Of a DNA stretch of 64,000 bases, positions 43,065 through 53,400 are shown in pieces. How positions within the stretch are numbered: the first letter of the stretch is position 1; every line of letters starts with the position of its first letter. The position numbers and the translations under genes are program-made. A model generated the notes under the pieces. That model did no database searches, was not told the origin of the DNA, and saw only the letters and a program-made list of their open reading frames with translations. This DNA is from Micromonospora sp. NBC_01699. GTDB taxonomy: Bacteria > Actinomycetota > Actinomycetes > Mycobacteriales > Micromonosporaceae. The stretch covers positions 4,278,001 through 4,342,000 of the forward strand of contig NZ_CP109199.1 in the NCBI RefSeq assembly GCF_036250065.1, read 5' to 3'.

Positions 43065-43469
43065 ATGAGCACGACACAGCCCGCTCCCGGCGACAGGGCG
43101 TCCGAGAACGGTCGCCGACGTCCCGGTCAGCTCGAAGCTCAGGTGGTCACCATCCTCGTCGAGGCGACCGGGCCGTTGACCCCCGGCGAGGTCCGCGATC
43201 GGCTCGATCCGGGCGGGCCGCTGTCGTACAGCACGGTGGTGACCACGCTCACCCGGCTGTTCGACAAGGGTGCCGTCCGCCGGGAACGGGACGGTCGGGC
43301 CTACCGCTACGGCGCGGTACGCGACGCCGCCGGGCTGGTCGCCGAGCGGATGAGCCGGCTGCTGGCAGCCGAGCCCGATCGCACCTCGGTGCTGCGCCGG
43401 TTCGTCGGCACCCTGGACGACCGGGACGAGCGGATCCTGCGTGCCCTGCTGCGCGAGGACGCCGAGTGA
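43065..43469 (+). CDS. BlaI/MecI/CopY-family repressor
   Basis: 134 aa from the ATG at 43065. The winged-helix domain spans residues 20-95: QLEAQVVTILVEATGPLTPGEVRDRL, then SYSTVVTTLTRLFDKGAVRRERDGRAYRY, the hallmark of Penicillinase_R proteins. The C-terminal helix forms the dimer and holds the usual cleavage region. It probably represses itself and the divergent M56 gene. The target in this organism is not evident; in relatives it includes envelope-stress or respiration genes. Confidence 0.85.
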   Translation: MSTTQPAPGDRASENGRRRPGQLEAQVVTILVEATGPLTPGEVRDRLDPGGPLSYSTVVTTLTRLFDKGAVRRERDGRAYRYGAVRDAAGLVAERMSRLLAAEPDRTSVLRRFVGTLDDRDERILRALLREDAE

Positions 43470-43560
43470 TGAGGCCGGCGAGGTAGGGGCGGATCGGGGA
43501 CGCCCCGAGCGGCAACCTCGACGATCCGCCGGCCTTGGCCGTCGAGTCCCGCTCTGTTAA

Positions 43561-43579
43561 CTTCTACAAACTGTAGAAG
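43561..43579. promoter_or_regulatory. Operator palindrome CTTCTACA-N3-TGTAGAAG before the PadR-like gene
   Basis: Perfect 8-bp arms with a 3-bp centre. It sits 40 bp upstream of the preferred GTG start of the PadR-like gene and just downstream of a GTTAAC -10-like element. The core TCTACA-N3-TGTAGA is repeated in the iron-transport promoter at 44157-44175. Confidence 0.75.
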
Positions 43580-43618
43580 ATGGCCTGCCGCGCGGGTCGG
43601 CGGGAGGGTTGCATCGCG

Positions 43619-44134
43619 GTGACCCCGGCACTGGACGATGTCCTGCTCGTACTGCTCGGCGAGCGTCCGTACAGCGCCCAGGACCTGCGCCAGCGGCATG
43701 CCACGCTGTTCGGCGACGGGCAGGCCGTCGACCTCGGTCGGGTGACCGCGGCACTGAATCGCCTGGAACGCTCCGGACACCTGCGGATCGAGGCCGCGGC
43801 GCCGGCCCGCAGACGCCATCGCAACCGACGCACGTACGTGCTGACCGTCGCCGGGCAGCACCGTCAGCGGTCGTGGTTGACCGAGATCCCGGCCGGCGCC
43901 GGGGTCGAGGACGTCCAGCTGCGCGGCATGCTCGCCGTCGAGGTCGCCGATCCGTCCACCTTCGACGCCTTCCTGGGCAACAGCCTGGATGTGGTCCGGC
44001 GACACCAGCGGGAGATCGCGGCCGACGGGGCGGGGCATCCGCCGGCGGTCCGCGCCCGGTTGGCGTACGCGCACGAGCTGAGCCGGGCGCTCGTGCTCTG
44101 GCTGCATCAACTGCCCAACCTGCGCCGACCGTAG
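43619..44134 (+). CDS. PadR-like transcriptional regulator next to iron-transport operon
   Basis: 171 aa from the GTG at 43619, preceded by GGGAGGG; an ATG at 43580 abuts the operator and is less likely. The PadR-type winged helix is seen at residues 1-90: LDDVLLVLLGERPYSAQDL, VDLGRVTAALNRLERSGHLRIEA, RRTYVLTVAGQHR. The C-terminal half is a helical dimer/effector domain, longer than in the small PadR subfamily. Matching palindromes sit before this gene and before the iron ABC operon downstream, implying autoregulation plus control of the transporter. The effector is unknown. Confidence 0.8.
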   Translation: MTPALDDVLLVLLGERPYSAQDLRQRHATLFGDGQAVDLGRVTAALNRLERSGHLRIEAAAPARRRHRNRRTYVLTVAGQHRQRSWLTEIPAGAGVEDVQLRGMLAVEVADPSTFDAFLGNSLDVVRRHQREIAADGAGHPPAVRARLAYAHELSRALVLWLHQLPNLRRP

Positions 44135-44156
44135 CCCCCTCCGGGTCGGAAGTTGA

Positions 44157-44175
44157 CATCTACAACATGTAGATG
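44157..44175. promoter_or_regulatory. Operator palindrome CATCTACA-N3-TGTAGATG in the iron-transport promoter
   Basis: Perfect 8-bp arms. The core TCTACA-N3-TGTAGA is identical to the site at 43561-43579. A TTGACA -35 at 44153-44158 overlaps its left edge, so a bound regulator would block RNA polymerase. Confidence 0.78.
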
Positions 44176-44185
44176 CAACAGTTCC

Positions 44186-44223
44186 TCAGGTAAGGCAACC
44201 CTAATTGAGGTAAGCCTGCCCTG
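44186..44223. promoter_or_regulatory. IdeR/DtxR-like iron box, with a weaker second copy
   Basis: TCAGGTAAGGCAACCCTAA at 44186-44204 matches the DtxR/IdeR/DmdR consensus TTAGGTTAGGCTAACCTAA at 15 of 19 positions. The next 19 bases begin TGAGGTAAGCCT and give a weaker match. The box lies between the PadR-type operator and the binding-protein gene, consistent with iron repression. Confidence 0.7.
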
Positions 44224-44315
44224 TGTCTCGCTCGGGTCGTGGCCGCACCCGCCTGGCCGAACGAGCCGTTCCACCGCACAGGGCCCGGCTGGCCCCGTAC
44301 CCCTCGGAGGACCTG

Positions 44316-45350
44316 ATGCGCGGCAAGCGCACCCTGGCTGGCGTGGCGGCGATGGCGCTACTCACCGTGACCGGCTGCTCGACGTCCGAACCGGCGGCCG
44401 ACGGCGCCGGCAGCCCGTCGGACGTGACCCTGACCCTCTACAACGCCCAGCACGTGGATCTGGCCGAGGCGATGGTCAAGGACTTCACCGAACAGACCGG
44501 CATCAAGGTCCAGCTCCGCAACGGCAAGGACTTCGAGTTGGCCAACCAGATCGTCGCCGAGGGCCAGGCCTCCCCGGCGGACGTGTTCATCACCGAGAAC
44601 TCCCCGGCGATGAGCCTGGTCGCCGCCAAGAGCGGCTTCGCCACCGTCGACCCGGCCACGCAGGCCCAGGTCCCCGCCCGCTTCACCCCGCCGGACAAGT
44701 CGTGGGTCGGCTTCGCCGCCCGGCAGACCGTGTTCGTGCACAACCCGTCGCTGCTGCCCGCCGCCCAGCTGCCCAAGTCGCTGCTGGACCTGGCCAAGCC
44801 GGAGTGGAAGGGCAGGTTCGGGATCGCCGCCGCCGGCGCCGACTTCCAGGCCATCGTCAGCGCCGTCCTCGCCCTCAACGGCCCCGAGCAGACCAGCGCC
44901 TGGCTCACCGGCCTGAAGACCAACGCGAAGATCTACACCGGCAACGGCGCGATCCTCAAGGCGGTCAACGCCGGCGAGATCCCGGCCGGGGTCATCTACC
45001 ACTACTACTGGTACAAGGACCGGGCCGAGTCCGGTGCGAACAGCAGCAAGACCGAACTGCACCTGTTCGACGCCAAGGACCCGGGCGCGTTCCTGAGCGT
45101 CTCCGGCGCCGGGGTGCTCAAGTCCAGCAAGCACCCGAAGGAAGCGCAGCAACTGGTGGCGTACCTGACCGGGGCGAAGGGGCAGCAGATCCTGTCCGAC
45201 AGCACCGCCCTGGAGTACTCCATCGCCAGCGACGTACCGCCGAACGCCAAGCTCAAGCCGCTGTCCGAACTCAGCCCGCCGGACGTGGACCTGTCCGCGC
45301 TGAACGGGCCCGAGGTGATCGCGCTGATGCAGAAGGCCGGCCTGCTGTGA
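44316..45350 (+). CDS. fbpA: Iron(III) ABC transporter substrate-binding lipoprotein (FbpA-like)
   Basis: 344 aa from the ATG at 44316, with CGGAGGA upstream. The lipobox is LLTVTGCS (Cys near residue 20). The mature protein is a family-1 ferric-binding protein: LTLYNAQHVDLAEAMVKDF at the start, DVFITENSPAMSLV, and the iron-binding paired Tyr in VIYHYYWYKDRA near residue 230. It binds free or chelated Fe(III) outside the cell. It is first in an operon with a double-length permease and an ATPase. An iron box and a PadR-type operator lie upstream. Confidence 0.88.
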   Translation: MRGKRTLAGVAAMALLTVTGCSTSEPAADGAGSPSDVTLTLYNAQHVDLAEAMVKDFTEQTGIKVQLRNGKDFELANQIVAEGQASPADVFITENSPAMSLVAAKSGFATVDPATQAQVPARFTPPDKSWVGFAARQTVFVHNPSLLPAAQLPKSLLDLAKPEWKGRFGIAAAGADFQAIVSAVLALNGPEQTSAWLTGLKTNAKIYTGNGAILKAVNAGEIPAGVIYHYYWYKDRAESGANSSKTELHLFDAKDPGAFLSVSGAGVLKSSKHPKEAQQLVAYLTGAKGQQILSDSTALEYSIASDVPPNAKLKPLSELSPPDVDLSALNGPEVIALMQKAGLL

Positions 45351-45378
45351 CCCGTGTTGCCGGGAAGGGACGTCGTCG

Positions 45379-46932
45379 GTGACGGTGACGTCGTCGGCGC
45401 GGCGGTGGGGTGCCCGGGTACGCGGGTACCCCACCGCCGTCGCCGGGTGCGCCGCCGCAGTGGCCGCGCTGACCCTGATCCCGCTCGGCTACGTCGCCGG
45501 GTTCGCGGTGGGCGAGGGCTGGGGTGCCGCGTACCAGCAGCTCGTCCGGCCGCGCGTCGGGGAACTGCTGTCGAACACCGCCCGCCTGGCGGTCGCGGCG
45601 ATGCTCGCCAGCGCGGTCCTCGGCACCGGCGCCGCCTGGCTGACCGAACGCACCGACCTGCCCGGTCGCCGGGTGTGGCACGTCCTGCTCGCCGTGCCGC
45701 TGGCCGTTCCCGCGTTCGTCAACAGCTTCGGCTGGGTGTCGCTCACCCCGGCCGTCGAGGGCTACGGCGGAGCGGTCCTGGTCGTCACGCTCTCCTACTA
45801 CCCACTGGTCTACCTGCCCGCCGCCGCGACGCTGCGCGGACTCGACCCGGCCCTCGAAGACACCGCCCGCGCCCTCGGACTGTCCCCGGCGCGGGTCTTC
45901 CTGCGCGTTGTCGTGCCGCAGCTGCGGCCGGCGATCCTCGGCGGAATGCTGCTGGTCGGCCTGCACCTGCTGGCCGAGTTCGGGGCCCTGCAAATGCTGC
46001 GCTTCCCCACCTTCACCACCGCCATCTACGACCAGTACCAGGCCACCTTCAACGGACCCACCGCGACCATGCTCGGCAGCGTGCTGGCCGTCGCCTGCCT
46101 GCTGCTGCTGATGGGCGAGCTGCGACTGCGGGGACGGGTCCGGCACGCCCGGCTCGGGTCCGGGTCGGCCCGGTACGCGACCCCGGTACGCCTGGGTCGG
46201 CGGACACCTGCGGCGCTGGCCGCCGTCACCGGTGTCGTCGGGCTCGCCCTCGGGGTGCCGCTGGGCAGCCTGGTCTACTGGCTGAGCACCGGATCCTCCA
46301 CCCGGTTCCCGGTCGCCGACCTGGCCGGCGCGACGGCGACCACCCTCGGCCTGGGTGTGGCCGGTGCCGCCGTCACGGTCACGCTCGCGCTACCGGTGGC
46401 CTGGCTGACCGTCCGTCGGCCCGGTCGGCTCAGTACCGTCATCGAACGGGCCACCTATTTCGGCAGCGCGCTTCCGGGCATCATCGTCGCCCTCGCCCTG
46501 ATCACCATCTGCGTCCGCTCCGCCCCCGCCCTCTACCAGACCACGACGATGCTGCTGGCCGCGTACGCGATCCTGTTCATGCCGCGCGCGGTGGTGAGCC
46601 TGCGGTCCGCCCTCGCCCACGCGCCCCCGCACCTCGACGACGCCGCCCGCGCCCTGGGCGCCGGACCGGTCGCCGTCTGGGGCCGGGTGACGCTGCCGCT
46701 CATCGCCCCCGGTGTCGGAGCCGGGGCGGCCCTGGTGTTCCTGGCCGTCACCACCGAACTCACCAGCACCCTGCTGCTCGCACCGATCGGCACCCGCACG
46801 CTCGCCACCGAGTTCTGGGCCAACAGCGACTCCGTCGCGTACGGCGCCGCCGCCCCGTACGCGGCGCTCATGGTGATCCTGTCGGCGCCACTGGCCTACC
46901 TCCTCAGCCGCACCACAGGCAGGACCCGATGA
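45379..46932 (+). CDS. fbpB: Iron(III) ABC transporter permease, fused double permease (FbpB)
   Basis: 517 aa from a GTG. It carries two permease halves of about 255 residues in one chain with 12 transmembrane helices. EAA loops are DTARALGLSPARVFLRVVVPQL near residue 160 and DDAARALGAGPVAVWGRVTLPL near residue 420. This fusion is typical of FbpB/SfuB ferric importers. It follows the binding-protein gene by 28 bp, and its stop overlaps the ATPase start (ATGA). Confidence 0.9.
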   Translation: MTVTSSARRWGARVRGYPTAVAGCAAAVAALTLIPLGYVAGFAVGEGWGAAYQQLVRPRVGELLSNTARLAVAAMLASAVLGTGAAWLTERTDLPGRRVWHVLLAVPLAVPAFVNSFGWVSLTPAVEGYGGAVLVVTLSYYPLVYLPAAATLRGLDPALEDTARALGLSPARVFLRVVVPQLRPAILGGMLLVGLHLLAEFGALQMLRFPTFTTAIYDQYQATFNGPTATMLGSVLAVACLLLLMGELRLRGRVRHARLGSGSARYATPVRLGRRTPAALAAVTGVVGLALGVPLGSLVYWLSTGSSTRFPVADLAGATATTLGLGVAGAAVTVTLALPVAWLTVRRPGRLSTVIERATYFGSALPGIIVALALITICVRSAPALYQTTTMLLAAYAILFMPRAVVSLRSALAHAPPHLDDAARALGAGPVAVWGRVTLPLIAPGVGAGAALVFLAVTTELTSTLLLAPIGTRTLATEFWANSDSVAYGAAAPYAALMVILSAPLAYLLSRTTGRTR

Positions 46933-47969
46933 CCGACCTCACCATCACCGCCCTGACCAAGAGCTATCCCGACCAGACCGTGCTCGACGGGATCGACCTG
47001 CACGTACCGGCCAGCACCCTGACCGCCGTACTGGGGCCCTCCGGGTGCGGCAAGACCACCCTGCTGCGCCTCGTCGCCGGGTTCGACCGACCGGACAGCG
47101 GCACCGTCAGCGTCGGTTCCACCACGGTCACCGGGCCGGGCCGCTGGACCCCGGCACACCGGCGGCAGATCGGCTACGTCGCCCAGGAGGGTGCGCTGTT
47201 CCCGCACCTGACCGTCGCGGCCAACATCGGTTTCGGGCTCCCCCGGCGCCGGCGGCGTGACCGGGGCCGGCTCGCCGAACTGCTGGACCTGGTCGGTCTC
47301 GACCCGGCCCTGCACGGCCGCTATCCGCACCAGCTCTCGGGCGGACAGCAGCAGCGGGTCGCGTTGGCCCGCGCCCTGGCGCCCGAGCCGAGCGTCGTCC
47401 TGCTCGACGAGCCGTTCTCCGCCCTGGACACCGCCCTGCGCGAGGGCACCCGGCGCGCCGTCACCGCCGCGCTGGCCGCCACCGGCACCACCACCATCCT
47501 GGTCACCCACGACCAGGCGGAGGCCCTCTCCCTGGCCGACCAGGTAGCGGTGATGCGCCGGGGCCGGCTCGTCCAGGCCGGGTCGCCGGCCGAGCTCTAC
47601 CACCACCCGGCCGACCTGGAACTCGCCGGCTTCCTCGGCACCGCCGTGATCCTGCCCGCCACCCTCGCCGACGACGGCGCCCACACCGTCCTGGGTGTCA
47701 TCCCGGTACGGCGGCCCCGGCCCGCCGTCGGCGACAGCGTCATGATCCGGCCCGAACAGATCACGCTCACCCCACCGGCCGCCGACCGGCCCGCGGCACA
47801 CGTCGCGGCCGTCACCTTCTACGGACCCGACGCGATCGTCGAGCTCAGGTTGCCCGGAGCCGCCTCCCCGATCACCGCCCGCGTGCCCAGTCACCGGACC
47901 CCACCGGTCGGCACCGAGACCGGCCTGGCCGTACGCGGCACCGTCACCGCGTACCCGTCGGGTTCGTGA
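46929..47969 (+). CDS. fbpC: Iron(III) ABC transporter ATP-binding protein (FbpC)
   Basis: 346 aa from the ATG at 46929, which overlaps the permease stop; a longer open frame to 45354 is only a shadow of the permease gene. Walker [11 protein letters not shown]-loop [14 protein letters not shown], signature [14 protein letters not shown], Walker [13 protein letters not shown] and H-loop [10 protein letters not shown] are all intact. The C-terminal OB domain (IRPEQITL) is of the FbpC type, which in relatives can bind regulatory iron. It energises ferric import. Confidence 0.9.
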   Translation: MTDLTITALTKSYPDQTVLDGIDLHVPASTLTAVLGPSGCGKTTLLRLVAGFDRPDSGTVSVGSTTVTGPGRWTPAHRRQIGYVAQEGALFPHLTVAANIGFGLPRRRRRDRGRLAELLDLVGLDPALHGRYPHQLSGGQQQRVALARALAPEPSVVLLDEPFSALDTALREGTRRAVTAALAATGTTTILVTHDQAEALSLADQVAVMRRGRLVQAGSPAELYHHPADLELAGFLGTAVILPATLADDGAHTVLGVIPVRRPRPAVGDSVMIRPEQITLTPPAADRPAAHVAAVTFYGPDAIVELRLPGAASPITARVPSHRTPPVGTETGLAVRGTVTAYPSGS

Positions 47970-47995
47970 CCCGACAGGGCCGCCGGTCGACCGCG

Positions 47996-48661
47996 TCACC
48001 CGGGTACGGCGGCCTTCGCCGGTGCGGGACGCGCCCTCGTGCCGCCCGACCCGGTGGGAAGGTTCACCAACCGGTCCCAGGCCGCCATGGCGCAGGTGAC
48101 GATGTCGTCGAGCGTCTCGCGGCTCGCGCCGTCCCGGGCCTGGACCGACATTCCCTGTTGTACGGCGCCGAAGAAGCGGGCGACCATCGCGGAGTCGACG
48201 GTCGGTGGTACGTCGCCCTCGACCACACCCCGTTCGACGCGGGTACGGAGCCCGGCGATGTCGTCGTTGCGGCACCCGGCGAGAAATCGACGGACCTCGT
48301 CGTTTCCGGCCGGGCCGGCGGTGGCGGCCAGTACGACCATGCAGCCCAGCGGCCGGGACGGATCCACGTGGGTACGGGCATTGTGCCGCAGCATCGCCTC
48401 GATACCGGCCCGCGCGGTGTCGCCGCCGTCGAGTGCGGCCAACGGGGCGGCGCCCTCGGTCGCGTTGTAGTGCGCCACGGCCTCCCGGAACAACGCCTCC
48501 TTGCTACCGAAGGCGGCATAGAGGCTCGGCGAGGCGATACCCATCGCCGTGGTGAGTTCGGCCATCGAGGCGCCCTCGTAACCGTGTTGCCAGAACACCT
48601 CCATCGCCCGCCCCAGCGCGACCGTTCGATCGAACGTGCGCGGTCGTCCCCGTCCCGCCAT
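47996..48661 (-). CDS. TetR-family regulator
   Basis: 221 aa with a GGAAGGGGG ribosome-binding site. The DNA-binding domain is RTFDRTVALGRAMEVFWQHGYEGASMAELTTAMGIASPSLYAAFGSKEALFREAV, a pattern of the AcrR-like group that often controls oxidoreductases. A C-terminal TetR_C domain includes SRPLGCMVVLAAT. It lies 117 bp downstream of an SDR gene in the same direction and probably controls it. It is convergent with the iron operon. Confidence 0.88.
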   Translation of the reverse strand: MAGRGRPRTFDRTVALGRAMEVFWQHGYEGASMAELTTAMGIASPSLYAAFGSKEALFREAVAHYNATEGAAPLAALDGGDTARAGIEAMLRHNARTHVDPSRPLGCMVVLAATAGPAGNDEVRRFLAGCRNDDIAGLRTRVERGVVEGDVPPTVDSAMVARFFGAVQQGMSVQARDGASRETLDDIVTCAMAAWDRLVNLPTGSGGTRARPAPAKAAVPG

Positions 48662-48778
48662 CGGTCACCCCCTTCCCCGCGAGCATATTCCGGGGCGTGA
48701 CCACCACTCACCCGCGACGTCAGCCGTCCACCGCCCTCAGCCCCGCGATGCCGACCACGACCGGCCGACGGCGCGTGG

Positions 48779-49549
48779 TCAGGCGGCGAATCCACCGTCG
48801 ACCGCGATGGACGTACCGGTGATGTAGCGACCGCCCTCGCCGGCCAGGTGGCCGACGGTGGCGGCGATGTCGGTCGGCTCGGCGTAGTGGCCGAGCGCGA
48901 TGAAGGTCCGTTCGTGGTCGGCGCTCTCGCCGTCGGCCGGGTTCATGTCGGTGTCGGTGGAGCCGGGATGCACCAGGTTGACGGTGATGCCGCGCGGGCC
49001 GAGGTCGCGGGCCAGCCCCCGGGTCAGGCCGATCAGCGCGCTCTTGGTCATGGCGTAGAGGCTCACCCCGGCGTACGGCACCCGCTCGACGAAGCAGCTG
49101 CCGATGCTGATCACGCGCCCGCCCGTACCCATCTGCCGGACCGCCGCCTGGGTGGCCAGGAAGACACCGCGTACGTGGATCGCGAGGGTCCGGTCCAGCT
49201 CGGCGAGGCTCACGTCCTCGATCGGACCGTACGGGAACACCCCGGCGTTGTTCACGAGGATGTCGAGCCGACCCAGCTCGGCGACCGTACGCTCGACCGC
49301 GCCGCTCGCGCCGTCGGAGCTCGCGCTGTCGGCGCGGACGGCGACCACCCGGCGTCCCAGCGCCTCGACCTCGGCCACGACGGTCTTGGCCCGGTCCTCG
49401 GCGTCGACGTAGGTGAACGCGACGTCGGCGCCGTCCCGCGCCAGCCGGGCCACGATCGCCGCGCCGATACCCCGACTTCCCCCGGTCACCAGGGCGACCC
49501 TGCCAGCAAGTCCGGCCACGTTCTGCCTCATTTCTGTGTCGATCGGCAC
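48779..49549 (-). CDS. Short-chain dehydrogenase/reductase
   Basis: 256 aa, classical SDR. The NAD(P) loop is VTGGSRGIGAAI (TGxxxGIG), then NNAG, the catalytic Ser in ISIGSCF and YAMTK (YxxxK), with a C-terminal GTSIAVDGGFAA. A start at ATG 49531 is also possible. A TAGGGT -10-like element at 49565-49560 would give an almost leaderless transcript starting near the GTG at 49549. The substrate is unknown; related enzymes act on ketones or 3-oxoacyl groups. It pairs with the TetR gene downstream. Confidence 0.85.
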   Translation of the reverse strand: MPIDTEMRQNVAGLAGRVALVTGGSRGIGAAIVARLARDGADVAFTYVDAEDRAKTVVAEVEALGRRVVAVRADSASSDGASGAVERTVAELGRLDILVNNAGVFPYGPIEDVSLAELDRTLAIHVRGVFLATQAAVRQMGTGGRVISIGSCFVERVPYAGVSLYAMTKSALIGLTRGLARDLGPRGITVNLVHPGSTDTDMNPADGESADHERTFIALGHYAEPTDIAATVGHLAGEGGRYITGTSIAVDGGFAA

Positions 49550-49680
49550 AATAAACAGAACCCTAACCCACCGAAGTGGACGGTGGGGTCCCCGCCGGGC
49601 TTGAAGAAAAGTTGAAGCAGGATCGGAGATGCTGCGTCGGATCGGGGGGTCGCCGCCGGCCCGGCCGGCACGGAGCGTCA

Positions 49681-50337
49681 GTGGATGAGGTGCTGAACGT
49701 GGGCATGGTGCTGCTGTCCGACCCGGGCGTGACGGCGACGCAGGTACGGGAGTGCGGTGAGCCGTTGGTCGACCTGCGCGACGTCGACGCGTTGCGGCTC
49801 GACCACCGGCTTGCCGACTCCGCCGGTGCGTTCGCGCGGCTGCGGGTCGGCGTGGTCGACCGCCTGGTCACCGCGCAGACCCTGCTCCCGGCCGGAACCA
49901 GGCTCCTGGTCATCGAGGGGTACCGGCCGCTGAGCCTGCAAGAACACTACTTCGAGGCACACGTACGGCGGCTGCGCGACCGTACGCCGGATGCCGACGA
50001 GTCGGCACTGCGCCGCCACGCCAGCCGGTACATCTCCCCGCCCGCGGTGGCCCCGCACGTCGCCGGGGCGGCGGTCGACCTCACCCTGTGCAGTGTCGAC
50101 GGCGAGGAACTTCCGATGGGTACGGCGGTGAACGACACCGACACCACCGCCTGCCACACCGACTCCCCCGACATCGGCGCGCCGGCACGGGCGAACCGGG
50201 ACCTGCTCTGCGCCGCCCTGCACGGCGCCGGCCTGGTGAACTACCCCAGCGAGTGGTGGCACTGGTCGTACGGCGACCGCTACTGGGCCTACCTGACCGG
50301 TTCCGATCATGCCCTGTACGGCCCGGTCAGCGCCTGA
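49681..50337 (+). CDS. D-Ala-D-Ala dipeptidase, VanX/DdpX-like (M15D)
   Basis: 218 aa from a GTG with GGAG upstream. The family motifs are present: LVIEGYRPLSLQ, the zinc site APHVAGAAVDLTL (HxxGxxxD) near residue 126, and EWWHWSYGDRYWAY (Glu and zinc His) near residue 200. VanX hydrolyses D-Ala-D-Ala and so removes vancomycin's target; DdpX-type homologues recycle cell-wall dipeptide. No vanH, vanA or VanRS genes are near, so recycling is at least as likely as glycopeptide self-resistance. No signal peptide is present, which fits a cytoplasmic enzyme. An SARP-type regulator gene follows after 70 bp. Confidence 0.85.
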   Translation: MDEVLNVGMVLLSDPGVTATQVRECGEPLVDLRDVDALRLDHRLADSAGAFARLRVGVVDRLVTAQTLLPAGTRLLVIEGYRPLSLQEHYFEAHVRRLRDRTPDADESALRRHASRYISPPAVAPHVAGAAVDLTLCSVDGEELPMGTAVNDTDTTACHTDSPDIGAPARANRDLLCAALHGAGLVNYPSEWWHWSYGDRYWAYLTGSDHALYGPVSA

Positions 50338-50407
50338 CCCCACCGATCGACCGAACCGGCGCCGCTAGCATCCAGGGGGTGCGGGTGGTCGGCGACTGGA
50401 GGTTGAT

Positions 50408-53400
50408 TTGCTACAGGTCCGGCTACTCGGTCCGGTCTCGGCCCACTCCCCGGACGGGCCGGTACCGCTGGGCGGCCGAAAGCCACGGGCGCTGTTCGCG
50501 GCGCTGGTGCTGGAACGGGGGCGGGTCGTACCGGCCAGCCGCCTGATCGACGTGGTCTGGCCGGACAGCCCGCCGGAGAGCGCCCGTGCCCTGATCCAGA
50601 CCTACGTCTCCACCCTGCGCAAGTCGTTCGCCCGGCACGGCCTTCCGGACGTCATCGGCAGTGATCCGCCGGGCTACCTGGCCCGACTCGACGACGCGAC
50701 GGTGGACGCCGATCTCCTCGCCGAACTCGTCGGCGCGGCCGGGGAGCGGGCCGGGCGCGGCGACCACGGCCGGGCGGCGGAGCTGCTGCGGCGGGCGATC
50801 GGGCTGAGTCACGGACCGGCCCTGTCGGGTCTTGATCAGTCGCCGCTGTCCGCCGACGCCCGCCGGCTCGACGAGCTGCTCCTGGTCGCCCGGAGCGAGC
50901 GGGTCGAGGCCGAGCTGAATCTCGGTCGCCTCGACCACCTGGCCGAACTGACCGGGCTGCTGGAGGGTCACCCGACCAACGAGCGGCTACGCGGGCAGCT
51001 CATGCTCACCCTGTACCGGTTGGGGCGGCAGACCGACGCGCTCGCCTGCTACCGGGAGGGCAGGTCGGCGCTGGTCGAGGAGTTGGGCGTCGAGCCGGGC
51101 CAGCCACTGCGGGAACTGCACGACGCGATCCTGCGCGGTGCCGGCGAGCTGCGCCACGGCGGCCGGCCCAAGCCCGATCCGGGCCCGCCCGTGGTGATCC
51201 CGGCGCAGGTCCCGCTCGCCCCCTCGGACTTCACCGGGCGGGAGGCGGAACGAGGGACGCTGGTCGCCGCGCTGCGGTCCGCCATGCCGGGTACGCACGT
51301 CCTGGCCGGTCAGGGTGGCAGCGGCAAGTCGGCGCTCGCCGCCCGGGTCGCCCGGCAGGTGGCCGGGTCGTTCCCGGACGGTCTGCTCTACGCCGACCTG
51401 CGCGGCATGACCGAGACCCCGGCGACGCCGGACGAGGTGCTGGCCGGCTTCCTCCGCTCGCTCGGGGTCGGTCCGGCCCACCTCCCGGACCCCGGCCCGG
51501 AGCGGACCGAGTTGTACCGCAGCCTGGTCGCCGATCGGCGCATCCTGGTCCTCTGCGACGACGCGGCGAACGAACGGCAGGTCCGGCCGCTGCTACCGGC
51601 CGGACCGCGCTGCGCGGCGTTGATCACCTCTCGGGATCGGCTGGCCGGGCTGGCCGGCGCGACCCTGATCGAACTCGGGGTCCTCACCGACGAGGAGGCG
51701 TGGGCCCTGCTCTGCCGGATCATCGGGGCGGAACGGGCCGCCGTCGACGCCGACTCGGCCCGGCGCATCCTGGCCGGCTGCGAGAACCTGCCGCTGGCGA
51801 TCCGGATCGCGGGAGCACGGCTGGCCACCCGCCGGCGCCTGCCGCTGCGGGTGCTCGCCGAGCGGCTGGCCGACGAGCGGCAGCGCCTCGACGAACTCGC
51901 CGCCGGTGACCTCGCCGTACGGTCCAGCATCGCCCTCAGTTACCGGGCTCTGGACGAGCGCGCCGGGGCGGCGCTGCGCCGGTTGGGTTTCCTCGGCATC
52001 CCCGAGTTCGACGCGTTCGTGCTCGGCCGGCTGCTGGACACCCCCGAACCCGCCGCCGAGCGGTTGCTGGAACTGCTGGTCGACGCGCACCTGGTGGAGT
52101 TCACCGGGGTCGACCCGACCGGCACGCTGCGTTACCGACTGCACGACCTGGTTCGCCTCTACGCGCGGGAGCGGGCGGACGCGGAGGAACCGGCCGGGAC
52201 GCTGCGGGACGCGGTGCTCCGGGCGGTCGACGGTTGGCGGTCGGTCATGAACCACATCGCGGCCACCTTCCCGCCGGCCGAGGTCGTCTGGCGGGAGCCA
52301 CCCGTACCGGGAACGGCGGTGCCGGACGATCTGGCCCGGCGGGTCCTCGCCGACCCGGCGGGCTGGCTCCAGCGCGAGGAATCGGTGCTGGCCATCGGGG
52401 TCGAGCGGGCCGCGGCGATCGGCCTGCACGAGGTCGCCTGCGACTTCGTCTCGACCCGGATGGCGCTGGACCTGGAGGGGGTGAACCGGTTCGAGTTCCG
52501 GTCCCGGATCGTCAACGCCGCGCTGGCGGCGAGCGTGCTGGCCGGCAACCTGCACGGTGAGGCGGTCATGCTGGCGGAGCTGGCGCAACTGCGGTACGCC
52601 GAGGACCGGTACGCCGAGTCCCGGCGGCACTTCGGCGAGGCGTTGAGCAGGTTCCGCGCCCTGCGCGACGTACGGGGGCAGGCGTCGGCGCTGGCCGGGC
52701 TGGGCCTGGCCTGCCGGGAGCCCGGTCACCTGGCGGAGGCGTTGCACTTCCTCGACCAGTCGGCGGCGTTGGTGCACACCCTGGACGATCCGGTCGGCCT
52801 CGGCTACGTGCACCGGGTACGCGGTTCGGTGTTCCTGGAACAGGGCAACTTCCCGGCCGCGCTCGCCGACCTGGAGCGGTCGATGCGCGCCTACCTGCGT
52901 ACCGGCAGCCGGCGCGGGGTGGCGTACACGCTGCGCAGCCTCGGGCTCTACCACCGGGCCCGGGGCGAGTACGACGAGGCGTTGCGCGCCTGCGCCGAGG
53001 CTGCGGAGATCTTCGCCGAACTCGGCAACGACCTGATGCACGCGTACGCCGTACGCGCGCATGCCACCACCCAGTTGCGGATGGGCCTGGTCGCCGAGGC
53101 GCTGCCCCGGTTGGAGTGGGTGCTGTCGGTGGCCCGCGACGCCGGGGACCGGTGGGGGCAGGGCGTGACGCTGCGCGCGCTGGGGCAGTTGCACCTCGCG
53201 CAGGGGCGGCTCGACCTGGCGCAGGAAGCGCTCGACACGGCGCTCTCGCTGTGGGACACCGTCCAGGCGCCGCTCTGGCGGGCCCGGACCGAGTACGTCC
53301 TGTCCCAGGTGTACGCCGCGCGCGGGGACGCGGTCGCGGCGGAGCGGGCCTTCGCCAACGCGCGCCGGGTCTTCCACGACCGGCACTCCCGCGAGTACGT

